Numbered from the stretch's first letter, positions 1 to 6,380 are shown. The stretch is DNA of 13,920 bases from FEN-1250 sp038237245 (GCA_038237245.1 JBBRYY010000073.1:1-13920), one strand, 5' to 3'. The notes: generated by a model not told the origin, from the letters alone. A program made the numbers and translations.

Positions 1-317
1 CCGGGAAGAGCTGACTGCCACTACGAACACGGATGAAGACGAAAAGGGCACGAATCGAACCGATGTTGCGACGGGCTGACGTCGCGCCCTGGAGATGCCT
101 TTGCGTTTTGCTCTCTGTGGACGTCCGGCCAGCCATGCTCGAGTCAATAAAGAGTGTTCGCATCGCGTGACACCACTCTCACCGCGCCGGATTCGATCCG
201 TGCTCTTTTAGTCTCATCCGTGATCGCAGTTCGTCGTTGCCCGCCCCTCAAAACCATCCCCGGCTCGCCAACCCCATTGAGCAACTAACGCTGAATCGGT
301 AGCTTAGGGTGCTCTGC
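1..317. other. Non-coding lead-in, no convincing gene
   Basis: I see no gene here. A plus-strand frame is open from base 2 to a TGA at 77-79 (25 hydrophilic codons) and could be the tail of a gene lying to the left, but nothing in it is recognisable. A 6-bp hairpin (GCGACG 68-73 / CGTCGC 80-85, 6-nt loop) overlaps that stop, but no T-run follows, so it is a poor terminator. The rest, to the tRNA at 318, is probably the promoter region for the tRNA and the operon behind it. Confidence 0.4.
277..305 (+). promoter_or_regulatory. Possible sigma-70 promoter for tRNA-Gln
   Basis: TTGAGC at 277-282 and TAGCTT at 300-305 are separated by 17 nt, and the -10 box ends 12 nt before the mature tRNA 5' end. 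The -35 matches the consensus at four positions and the -10 at three, so this is a weak call supported mostly by spacing and position. Confidence 0.3.
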
Positions 318-388
318 TGCCCCTTCGTCCAACGGCAGGACAGCGGCCTTTGGAGCCGCGAATGGTGGTTCGAATCCACCAGGGGCAA
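318..388 (+). tRNA. tRNA-Gln (anticodon UUG)
   Basis: A full cloverleaf can be folded by eye. The acceptor stem is TGCCCCT 318-324 with AGGGGCA 381-387, all 7 bp paired. The D stem is GTCC 327-330 / GGAC 338-341. The anticodon stem is GCGGC 343-347 / GCCGC 355-359 with loop CTTTGGA, placing TTG at 350-352. The T stem is GGTGG 364-368 / CCACC 376-380 with loop TTCGAAT. The U1-A72 first pair is typical of tRNA-Gln and is the element read by the GatCAB amidotransferase in organisms that make Gln-tRNA indirectly. The discriminator is A388. CCA is not encoded, so it must be added after transcription. It sits 84 nt before prs on the same strand and may share a transcript with it. Confidence 0.97.
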
Positions 389-432
389 TGGAATAACGTC
401 GCCCCATGCGGTCGCGCGGTGAGGCGCACGCA

Positions 433-461
433 TTGACCTAACCTTCTCAATCTCTTACGTT
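433..461 (+). promoter_or_regulatory. Possible promoter just upstream of prs
   Basis: TTGACC at 433-438 and TACGTT at 456-461 have the ideal 17-nt spacing. Initiation about 7 nt after the -10 box would fall near 468, only about five bases before the prs ATG at 473. That fits the absence of a Shine-Dalgarno sequence before prs and would make the mRNA almost leaderless. The -10 box is a poor match (three of six), so this is tentative. Confidence 0.3.
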
Positions 462-472
462 TAACGGCTGCA

Positions 473-1426
473 ATGGATGAGCTGAACGTTCCGCGGCGTG
501 GCTTCAAGCTTCTCGCCGGTACTGCGAATCCTGCGCTGGCGAAAGAGATTTCGGCGTGCCTGGGAGTCGAGCTCGGAAAGGTCACCATGTCGCGCTTCTC
601 GGACGGTGAGATTTTCGTGCGAATCGACGAAAACATTCGCGGTCACGATGTCTTCATCGTTCAACCGACGAACCCGCCGGCCGAGAACATTATGGAGTTG
701 CTGCTGATTCTCGACGCAGTGCGTCGCGCGTCCGCAGCGCGTACGACATGCGTGATGCCGTACTACGGCTACTCACGGCAGGATCGCAAGGATCAACCGC
801 GGGTAGCGATCGGCGCGAAGCTGATGGCGAATCTGATCGTCACGGCGGGCGCGGATCGCGTGCTCGGCATCGATTTTCACCAGCACGCGCTGCAGGGATT
901 TTTCGACATTCCGGTGGACCACCTGTACGCGGCGCCGGTGTTCGTTTCGCACTATCGCAAGAAGCAGCTGAAGGACCTCGTCGTCGTGGCACCGGACGTC
1001 GGATCGGCCAAGATGGCGCGTGGATTCGCGAAGCGTCTCAACGGGACGTTCGCGATCATCGACAAGCGACGTCCGCAGCCGAATGTCGCAGAGGTGTTGA
1101 ACGTGGTTGGTGAAGTCGAGGGACGCGACTGTCTGATCCCCGACGACATGATCGACACGGCGGGAACGGTCACGGAAGCGGCACGGGCACTGAAGGGGCT
1201 GGGCGCGAAGGACATCTACGTGTGTGCGACGCACGCGTTGCTTTCGGGACCGGCGGCGGAGCGGCTGCGCAATGCTCCCATCAAGGAAGTGACGGTGACA
1301 GATACCGTCGCCATTCCTGAAGCACATCGTTTTCCGCAGCTCACGATTCTGAGCGTGGGTGAGCTGCTGGCGAAGGCGATTCGGTATACGCACAGCGACG
1401 AGTCGGTCAGCTCGCTGTTCGAGTAG
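473..1426 (+). CDS. prs: Ribose-phosphate pyrophosphokinase (PRPP synthetase)
   Basis: This cytoplasmic enzyme transfers pyrophosphate from ATP to ribose 5-phosphate to make PRPP, the precursor for purine, pyrimidine, histidine, tryptophan and NAD synthesis. The 317-aa length is normal for the class I family. Visible landmarks are FSDGEI (residues 42-47), the loop PYYGYSRQDRK (96-106), the DFH...QGFFDIPVDHL segment (134-151) and the PRPP-binding motif DDMIDTAGT (224-232). The phosphate-loop neighbourhood VVGEVEG (211-217) is also conserved. The usual VDDMIDTAGT context reads IPDDMIDTAGT here, a minor variant. The ATG at 473 gives the normal family N-terminus. No good Shine-Dalgarno precedes it, so it may be translated from a very short leader. 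It heads the prs-rplY-pth-ychF block, a conserved arrangement in many bacteria. Confidence 0.97.
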   Translation: MDELNVPRRGFKLLAGTANPALAKEISACLGVELGKVTMSRFSDGEIFVRIDENIRGHDVFIVQPTNPPAENIMELLLILDAVRRASAARTTCVMPYYGYSRQDRKDQPRVAIGAKLMANLIVTAGADRVLGIDFHQHALQGFFDIPVDHLYAAPVFVSHYRKKQLKDLVVVAPDVGSAKMARGFAKRLNGTFAIIDKRRPQPNVAEVLNVVGEVEGRDCLIPDDMIDTAGTVTEAARALKGLGAKDIYVCATHALLSGPAAERLRNAPIKEVTVTDTVAIPEAHRFPQLTILSVGELLAKAIRYTHSDESVSSLFE

Positions 1427-1441
1427 GCGCGGCAAAGAAGG

Positions 1442-1460
1442 GACACTGCGGTAAAGTGTC
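1442..1460 (+). other. Small hairpin in prs-rplY spacer
   Basis: GACACT (1442-1447) and AGTGTC (1455-1460) form a perfect 6-bp stem around a 7-nt loop, 15 nt after the prs stop. No T-run follows, so it is unlikely to stop transcription. It might protect the 3' end of the prs message or modulate rplY expression, or it may be chance. Confidence 0.3.
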
Positions 1461-1502
1461 TGGCTGGATCAACTGTCAATTACGCTCCCTGAGAGAATCG
1501 AT

Positions 1503-2165
1503 ATGGCAACCGAAGTCCTCATCGCGCATCCCCGCGCGGAAAGCGGAAAGGGCGCTGCGCGAAAGCTGCGCGCCGCGAAGCAGGTTCCTGGAGTCGTGTA
1601 CGGTCACAAGCGGCAGCCGCAGTCACTGGCGCTCGACGCACGCGACCTGCAGAAGATGCTCGACCGCGTGTCGGCCGACACGACGGTGTTCGAGCTCCGA
1701 ATCGGCACCGGCAGCTCGCGCACGCTGATCCGCGACATCCAGCGCCACCCGTTCCGCCGCGAGATCCTGCACATCGATTTCCAGGAGCTCGTCGCCGGTG
1801 AGCTGGTGACTGTCGACATCCCGCTGGTGCTCGTCGGCACGCCGGTTGGTGTGCGTCTCTCGGGCGGCATGCTCGATCAGGTGCTCCGCACGATCAGCGT
1901 CGAAGTCGATCCGGGAAACATTCCGAATCACATCGACGTCGACGTGTCGGGTCTCGATCTGCACCAGTCGATTCACGTGCGCGACCTGAAGCTGCCTGCT
2001 GGCGTCGAGGTTCTCGAGAACGAAGGCGAGACGATCTGCGTCGTGGCACCGCCGCGCGCCGAGGTCGAGGTTGTGGCACCGGTGGAAGGCGCCGAGGCTG
2101 GAGCCGAGCCCGAAGTGATCCGCGCGAAGAAGGAAGACGACGAAGAGGAAGCGGCGAAGAAGTAA
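1503..2165 (+). CDS. rplY: 50S ribosomal protein L25 / general stress protein Ctc
   Basis: This protein binds 5S rRNA in the large ribosomal subunit. At 220 aa it is the long Ctc/TL5 form rather than the short enterobacterial L25. Residues 1 to about 93 make the L25 5S-rRNA-binding domain, recognisable from the N-terminal REGKGAARKLR-like stretch (here ESGKGAARKLR), PGVVYG, and a DIQRHPFRREILHIDF segment. Residues from about 100 to 186 are the C-terminal TL5 beta domain. The last ~35 residues are a low-complexity tail, Glu/Ala/Val rich and ending in mixed acidic residues and lysines. The ATG is preceded by GAGAG at 1491-1495, 7 nt away, a modest ribosome binding site. It lies 76 nt after prs and is probably co-transcribed with it. 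Confidence 0.95.
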   Translation: MATEVLIAHPRAESGKGAARKLRAAKQVPGVVYGHKRQPQSLALDARDLQKMLDRVSADTTVFELRIGTGSSRTLIRDIQRHPFRREILHIDFQELVAGELVTVDIPLVLVGTPVGVRLSGGMLDQVLRTISVEVDPGNIPNHIDVDVSGLDLHQSIHVRDLKLPAGVEVLENEGETICVVAPPRAEVEVVAPVEGAEAGAEPEVIRAKKEDDEEEAAKK

Positions 2166-2174
2166 GTCGGTGGT

Positions 2175-2206
2175 GGCAGCGCGCCGCGTAGCTGCGGCGC
2201 GTTGCT
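2175..2206 (+). other. Strong GC hairpin between rplY and pth
   Basis: CGCGCCGC (2180-2187) pairs perfectly with GCGGCGCG (2194-2201) around loop GTAGCT. The stem extends outward by five more pairs, two of them G-U, to about 2175/2206. It starts 10 nt after the rplY stop and ends 24 nt before the pth ATG. The next bases are CATCGCC with no T-run, so it is not a typical intrinsic terminator. It could be a partial terminator, an RNA-processing or stability element, or a modulator of pth translation. Confidence 0.5.
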
Positions 2207-2230
2207 CATCGCCGATCGTCGAGCGCACCG

Positions 2231-2806
2231 ATGAAGCTCATTCTCGGCCTCGGAAATCCGGGCAAACAATACGAACGCACGCGGCACAACGTCGGCTGGT
2301 GGGTGCTCGATCACCTCGCCGACGTTTGGCATCTCGGGAGCTGGAAGTCCGAGGGGCAGGCGCTGGTGACCCACGGGCTCGTGGGCACCGTGAAAGTGCG
2401 CCTCGTGAAGCCGCAGACGTTCATGAATCTGAGCGGCGCCGTGCTCACGTCGCATCTCAAGCGCCCCTTCTGGTCGCCGAAGACCGATCTGCTCGTGGTC
2501 GTCGATGATGTCGCGATTCCGGTGGGGACGTATCGTCTGCGGCCGCAGGGGAGCGCGGGCGGACACAATGGGCTCAAGAGCGTCGAGCATCATGTCGGAC
2601 ATCGCGATTACGCTCGGATGCGCATCGGGATCCAGTCGGTGGATCCCGAGCGACGGATTGGCGATCTCGCTGACTACGTGCTCAGCCCATTCGGAAAAAC
2701 AGAGCGCGAGGAGATCCTCGCGCTGATGCCACGATTGACGGATGCCGCGGAGCTCTGGCTGCGCGAAGGCATCGCTGCAGCCATGAACGCGCACAACGGG
2801 AAATAA
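2231..2806 (+). CDS. pth: Peptidyl-tRNA hydrolase
   Basis: This cytoplasmic enzyme cleaves the ester bond of peptidyl-tRNAs that drop off the ribosome, recycling tRNA. The 191-aa length is normal for bacterial Pth1. The active-site set known from the E. coli enzyme is complete: N9 in LGLGNPG, the catalytic H19 in RTRHNVG, N66 in TFMNLSG, D92 in VVDDVAIP and N113 in GSAGGHNG. The ATG at 2231 yields the standard MKLILGLGNPG N-terminus. The ribosome binding site is weak (GAG at 2221-2223). Its TAA (2804-2806) abuts the ychF ATG directly, so the two are almost certainly translationally coupled. Pairing with rplY and ychF is a classic translation-linked neighbourhood. Confidence 0.97.
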   Translation: MKLILGLGNPGKQYERTRHNVGWWVLDHLADVWHLGSWKSEGQALVTHGLVGTVKVRLVKPQTFMNLSGAVLTSHLKRPFWSPKTDLLVVVDDVAIPVGTYRLRPQGSAGGHNGLKSVEHHVGHRDYARMRIGIQSVDPERRIGDLADYVLSPFGKTEREEILALMPRLTDAAELWLREGIAAAMNAHNGK

Positions 2807-3907
2807 ATGTTGAAGCTGGGAATCGTCGGACTGCCGAACGTCGGAAAGTCGACGCTGTTCAATGCGCTCACGAGCGCGCAGGCGGAGGCGGCGAACTATC
2901 CGTTCTGTACCGTGGAGCCGAACGTCGGCATCGTCGAGGTGCCGGATGAGCGGCTGAAGGGGCTCGCGAAGGTCGTGAATCCCAAACGCGTGGTGCCGGC
3001 GGTGGTCGAATTCGTCGACATCGCGGGGCTCGTGAAGGGCGCGGCCAGCGGCGAAGGGCTCGGCAACAAGTTTCTGGCGAACATTCGCGAGACCGACGCG
3101 ATCATCCACGTGGTGCGCTGCTTCGAGGATCCCGACGTGCTGCACGTGATGGGCGCGATCGACCCCGTGCGTGACCGCGAGGTGATCGAGATCGAGCTCG
3201 CGCTCGCCGATCTCGCGACGGTGGAGAAGCGGCTCGACAAGGTGCGACGCGCGGCGAAGTCGCACGACAAGGAGGCGCTCGCGGAGCTCCCGACGATCGA
3301 GGCGGCATACGAGACGCTCGCGGCCGGACGCGGGCTCTGGGAGGCGAAGCTGAGCGACGAGCAGCGCGCCGTGCTCGCGCCGCTGACGCTGCTCACGGCG
3401 AAGCCGGTGCTGTACGCGGCGAATGTCAGTGATGCGGAGCTCACGGGCGAGGAGGGCGCGCCCTTGAAGGCGTTGCGGGAAGCGGTGAAGAAGAGCGGAG
3501 AGCGCGCGCAGGTGGTTCCCTTCTCCGCCAAGATCGAGGCGGAGCTCGCGGAGCTGCCGAGCGAGGAGCGCGGCGATTTCCTCGAGTCGCTCGGGCTCAC
3601 GAGCGCCGGGCTCGACCGGCTGATTCTCGCGGGATACGAGCTGCTCGGGCTGCGCACGTACTTCACGGCGGGCGAGCAGGAAGTGCGCGCCTGGACGATC
3701 CACACGGGCGACACGGCGCCAAAGGCGGCCGGCGTGATCCACACGGACTTCGAGCGCGGCTTCATTCGCGCGGAGACGATGGGCTACGAGGAGTTCGTGT
3801 CGATGGGCGGGTGGAAGGGGGGCAAGGAGAAGGGCGCGGTGCGGAGCGAGGGGAAGGAATACATCGTGGCGGATGGGGACGTGATGTTGTTTCGGTTCAA
3901 CGTCTAG
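2807..3907 (+). CDS. ychF: Redox-regulated ATPase YchF (Obg family, OLA1-like)
   Basis: YchF is an Obg-family P-loop NTPase that prefers ATP and associates with ribosomes, with roles in stress response. At 366 aa it has the normal length. G1 is GLPNVGKS (residues 8-15). G3 is DIAGL (71-75), where a hydrophobic Leu replaces the catalytic Gln of Ras-type GTPases, as usual in this subfamily. The G4 position reads NVSD (206-209) rather than NKxD, consistent with relaxed or ATP specificity. The middle (about 125-195) is the helical insertion. Residues from about 281 form the TGS domain, including TYFTAGEQEVRAW and the typical ending DGDVMLFRFNV. The ATG begins at the base after the pth stop, with only a weak GGGAA upstream, so expression likely depends on pth translation. 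Confidence 0.97.
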   Translation: MLKLGIVGLPNVGKSTLFNALTSAQAEAANYPFCTVEPNVGIVEVPDERLKGLAKVVNPKRVVPAVVEFVDIAGLVKGAASGEGLGNKFLANIRETDAIIHVVRCFEDPDVLHVMGAIDPVRDREVIEIELALADLATVEKRLDKVRRAAKSHDKEALAELPTIEAAYETLAAGRGLWEAKLSDEQRAVLAPLTLLTAKPVLYAANVSDAELTGEEGAPLKALREAVKKSGERAQVVPFSAKIEAELAELPSEERGDFLESLGLTSAGLDRLILAGYELLGLRTYFTAGEQEVRAWTIHTGDTAPKAAGVIHTDFERGFIRAETMGYEEFVSMGGWKGGKEKGAVRSEGKEYIVADGDVMLFRFNV

Positions 3908-3957
3908 CGGCGCGCACGCGCTCGCTCCGATCTTGCGCGCACGAGGCCCCGGAGGTA

Positions 3958-3993
3958 ATTATACGGTACGGTTCGTACAACTCCGTGCATAAT
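3958..3993. promoter_or_regulatory. 36-nt nested dyad with -10-like boxes on both strands
   Basis: ATTAT (3958-3962) pairs with ATAAT (3989-3993). ACGG (3963-3966) pairs with CCGT (3983-3986), leaving a 2-nt bulge (GC, 3987-3988). Inside, TACG (3967-3970) pairs with CGTA (3974-3977). The right arm contains CATAAT (3988-3993), a 5/6 match to a plus-strand -10 box. The left arm read on the minus strand is a perfect TATAAT (3963-3958). I find no good -35 box at the expected spacing on either strand. It may be an operator, a promoter needing an activator or alternative sigma factor, or an RNA stem. Confidence 0.35.
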
Positions 3994-4116
3994 GTGCCGC
4001 GAGAAAGGAGCGGGACACCCTTGGTGTCGCCACGAGAACTCCCGCGACACTCCATCTGGCCTGGCTGACCGCCGCTGCTCCAATCGTGCGCGGCCGCGCG
4101 GCTGTAGCCGCATTGC

Positions 4117-4122
4117 AAGAGG
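4117..4122 (+). promoter_or_regulatory. Ribosome binding site deciding the TTG start
   Basis: AAGAGG at 4117-4122 lies 6 nt before TTG at 4129. An in-frame TAG at 4105-4107 prevents a longer protein, and no ATG or GTG lies between, so this site supports the TTG start of the 164-aa gene. A downstream GTG at 4225 with GGAG about 12 nt upstream is the alternative. Confidence 0.55.
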
Positions 4123-4128
4123 CGCGTC

Positions 4129-4623
4129 TTGGCAGCCAAAGGTGCCCCGCTGGTCGACACCCGCGATGAGCGAACCGGTCAGGTAGGAGCCGCCGAGCCG
4201 CGCGACTCGGAGTCGCGCGCGCGTGTGCTCGTGGCGCGAGAGCTTCGCCAGGCCGCAGCAAATCGAGTGAGTGGTCGCGACGAAATTCTCGCGGTGGTCG
4301 CGTGCGAGCGCACCTATCGAGAGCTCACCCGGACCCTTGGCCGCATCGGCGCTCACGCAATCCTGTCTCGCGCACTGTCTCAGGCAAAGCTGCGACACGT
4401 GTTGCTGGAGTCGCTCCGCTTCGACCGCGACTCCGAGCACACACTCGTGGGAATCGCGGCGACCATTCAGGCGCATGGCGCTACCGCGGTGGAAGCAGCG
4501 ATCGAAGCATTGCTTCAGGACGCGTTTGTGCTGCTCGCGAAGATGGTTGGTTCGGACATGGCGGCGCGTTTGCTCGATTCCGGCGGCGCGATGGGCATCC
4601 CCGAGGATGAGGACTCAACGTGA
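4129..4623 (+). CDS. Unnamed helical protein, first gene of KaiC-like operon
   Basis: I do not recognise a named domain in this 164-aa protein. Residues 1 to about 40 are charged and low in complexity, probably disordered. Residues 52-150 look like a compact all-helical domain with a central RTLGRIGAHAILSRAL segment (68-83) and a hydrophobic helix QDAFVLLAKMVGSDMAARLL (130-149). The tail is acidic (PEDEDST). No signal peptide or membrane segment is seen, so it is cytoplasmic. From memory, the pattern GR.G...LL.RAL followed by ALL..L..L.G..L..RLL recurs in an unnamed bacterial family found near signalling ATPases and kinases; this is an impression, not a search result. Its stop overlaps the start of the KaiC-like gene (GTGA, 4620-4623), implying coupled synthesis and possibly a physical partnership. 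It does not resemble KaiA or KaiB. Confidence 0.75.
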   Translation: MAAKGAPLVDTRDERTGQVGAAEPRDSESRARVLVARELRQAAANRVSGRDEILAVVACERTYRELTRTLGRIGAHAILSRALSQAKLRHVLLESLRFDRDSEHTLVGIAATIQAHGATAVEAAIEALLQDAFVLLAKMVGSDMAARLLDSGGAMGIPEDEDST

Positions 4624-6335
4624 AAGTGAAAAAGACCCACGGCAAGGTGCTGCCGCCGAAGCCAACGCCGAAAATTCCCGGCATCGCGTCCGGCGTCCCT
4701 GGATTCGATGCGATTGTGGGTGGGGGCCTTCCGGAGTTTTCCTTCAACATCATCGGAGGGAGTCCCGGAGCCGGAAAGACCACGATGGCGCAGCAGATCG
4801 CCTTCAGCAATTCGACGACGAAGCGCCCTACGCTGTACTTCACGGTGCTCGGCGAGCCGACGTTGAAGATGCTCCGCTATCAGAAGGATTTTGAATTCTT
4901 CAATCCTTCCATGGTGGGCTCGGCGATCCACTTCGTCAACCTGAGCGAGGAGGCGCTCGCGGCCGATCTCGAGATCGTGCTCGGTCGGATCGTGTCCGAG
5001 GTCGAGCGCGTGAAGCCGAAGATCGTCGTGTTGGATTCGATCAGTACGTTTCTCAGGCCGCTGCCCGAGCCGGGGACCCACGCCACCACCAGCATCGACA
5101 CCTTCGTGCAGCGGCTGGCGCTGCACTTGGCGAGCTGGGAGATCACCTCGTTTCTCATCGGCGAATACGGAGAGCATGAGCAGCGCGACTCGGTCTTTGC
5201 CGTCGCAGACGGCGTCTTCTGGCTCTCGCAGGCGACGGACCGCAACTCGGTCGTCAGGAAATTTCAGGCGATCAAAACGCGCGGGCGGGCGCCGATGCCC
5301 GGCCTTCACACTTTTCGCATTACCGACGCCGGAGTTCAGATCTTCCCTCGTATTCCCGAGCAGCAGTTCCAGCGCCACGCGCAATCGACTCTCCGGTTGG
5401 CCACAGGTGTCCCCGGACTCGACGAGTTGATGGACGGAGGCGTGCCCGCCGGCGATGCGCTCATGCTCGGCGGTCCCGCAGGTAGTGGAAAGACGACCTT
5501 CGCGACGCAGTTCGCGGCCGAAGGGCTGCGACAGGGAGAAGCCGTGGTCATCGTCGTCTTCGAGGAGTATCCCGAGGAATACCTTGCGCGCGCCAAGGCG
5601 AGGAATCAGGACATCGGCGAGCTCATTGGCGATGCGAATTTCAAGCTCATATATCTCCGCCCCCTCGACCTGTCGGTGGATGAGACGCTCGCCGAGATAC
5701 TCGAAGCGGTCAACACGATCGATGCCAGCCGCGTCATCATCGATTCGCTGTCGGGCTTCGAGGTGGCGCTCGCGCCGGCCTTCCGAGAAGATTTCCGCGA
5801 GTCGCTTTACCGACTCGTGGGAGCGCTCACCTCCACGGGGGTGACGATCTTCATGACGACGGAGACGACGGGACGCTTTCCGGACTCGGGATTCACGACG
5901 GAGAAAGTTTCCTTCATCACCGATGACATTCTCGTCCAGCGCTTCGTCGAGATCGATGGTGTACTGCGCACAGTGCTCACCATCCACAAGATGCGCGGCA
6001 GCGCCCATAGCCACGATTTCGTCACCTACGACGTGACGGCGCAGGGCGCGGTGATTGGAGGACCGCTCCGCAACTATCGCGGAATCGCCTCGGGCTCACC
6101 GAAGCTACGGAAGCCCAGTCGCACCGCCGACTACCACGGTCTCACGAGCCGCGAGTCCTCCGTGCTCGACACGCTCGTGATGATGGGGACGCCGACATTG
6201 GAGTTGCTCGCCGAGCGGACGGGACTTGATTCGCTCGAACTGGCACCCATTCTCGATCGCCTGAAGGACGTCGGCTATGCCACCTTCATCCAGCGAGGCG
6301 GTCGATTCCGCGCGGTTGCGCAGAGAGAGTCCTAG
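4620..6335 (+). CDS. KaiC-like double-domain RecA-type ATPase with C-terminal helical extension
   Basis: This 571-aa cytoplasmic protein has the tandem RecA/KaiC layout of the circadian clock ATPase. Domain I (about 20-245) has Walker A GGSPGAGKTT (46-55) and Walker B ending in D139. Domain II (about 255-490) has Walker A GGPAGSGKTT (284-293), catalytic Glu pair E315-E316 and Walker B ending in D375. In domain I the place of the Glu pair reads V-L-G-E-P (76-80), so the pair is missing. The segment matching KaiC's autophosphorylation site reads EKVSFITDDI: Ser431 is kept and Phe432 replaces Thr. The KaiC-type HKMRGSAH and ASGSP motifs follow. Residues 507-566 add a small helical, winged-helix-like domain. 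The GTG start overlaps the upstream stop by 4 nt. Many bacteria and archaea carry KaiC homologues with roles in stress or signalling rather than clocks; the role here is unknown. Confidence 0.9.
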   Translation: MKVKKTHGKVLPPKPTPKIPGIASGVPGFDAIVGGGLPEFSFNIIGGSPGAGKTTMAQQIAFSNSTTKRPTLYFTVLGEPTLKMLRYQKDFEFFNPSMVGSAIHFVNLSEEALAADLEIVLGRIVSEVERVKPKIVVLDSISTFLRPLPEPGTHATTSIDTFVQRLALHLASWEITSFLIGEYGEHEQRDSVFAVADGVFWLSQATDRNSVVRKFQAIKTRGRAPMPGLHTFRITDAGVQIFPRIPEQQFQRHAQSTLRLATGVPGLDELMDGGVPAGDALMLGGPAGSGKTTFATQFAAEGLRQGEAVVIVVFEEYPEEYLARAKARNQDIGELIGDANFKLIYLRPLDLSVDETLAEILEAVNTIDASRVIIDSLSGFEVALAPAFREDFRESLYRLVGALTSTGVTIFMTTETTGRFPDSGFTTEKVSFITDDILVQRFVEIDGVLRTVLTIHKMRGSAHSHDFVTYDVTAQGAVIGGPLRNYRGIASGSPKLRKPSRTADYHGLTSRESSVLDTLVMMGTPTLELLAERTGLDSLELAPILDRLKDVGYATFIQRGGRFRAVAQRES

Positions 6336-6338
6336 GAC

Positions 6339-6380
6339 ATGCCGTCGCGTCGCGTCGCTAATATCGCGGTGAGCGAATGA
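6339..6380 (+). other. Possible 13-codon mini-cistron before the kinase
   Basis: ATG at 6339 opens a 13-codon frame ending in TGA at 6378-6380, which overlaps the kinase ATG (6377-6379) as ATGA. A GAGAGAG run at 6323-6329 lies 9 nt upstream. It fills the 41-nt gap between the KaiC-like stop and the kinase and could pass ribosomes to the kinase start. The kinase also has its own site (GGTGAG, 6369-6373 region), so the mini-cistron may be chance. Confidence 0.2.

Larger units (their letters stand above)
3908..4128 (+). other. Structured 221-nt leader before the KaiC-like operon
   Basis: No gene is evident. It opens with GC-rich sequence containing two GCGCGC blocks, which could pair but lack a T-run, so no clear ychF terminator is visible. 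A strong SD-like GGAGGT sits at 3951-3956 with no start codon at the right distance. The dyad at 3958-3993 follows (listed separately). A composite stem comes next: GCGGGA (4010-4015) can pair with TCCCGC (4040-4045), enclosing CACC/GGTG (4016-4019/4023-4026). An alternative hairpin GACACC/GGTGTC (4014-4019/4023-4028) competes with it. The operon promoter is probably in this region. Confidence 0.4.

Noticed and set aside
40..90. tRNA-like T-arm on the minus strand (GGTTCGATTC)
   Set aside because: The flanking bases do not form a T stem and no acceptor or anticodon stem can be built.
1474..1479. Perfect minus-strand TTGACA in the prs-rplY spacer
   Set aside because: The matching -10 position is poor and no minus-strand gene follows; likely chance.
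1973..3742. 589-codon minus-strand open frame across rplY, pth and ychF
   Set aside because: Antisense to three well-supported genes; Arg/Leu/His-rich composition and no domain, as expected from the mirror of GC-rich codons.
3992..4186. 64-codon plus frame with Cys/His near its start
   Set aside because: No ribosome site, overlaps the supported 164-aa gene in another frame, and composition is not protein-like.
4129..4623. Idea that the small gene is kaiB or kaiA
   Set aside because: No thioredoxin-like beta strands as in KaiB and no KaiA-type sequence; the protein is nearly all helical.
4515..6014. 499-codon minus-strand frame
   Set aside because: Antisense to the KaiC-like gene; composition typical of shadow frames and no motifs.
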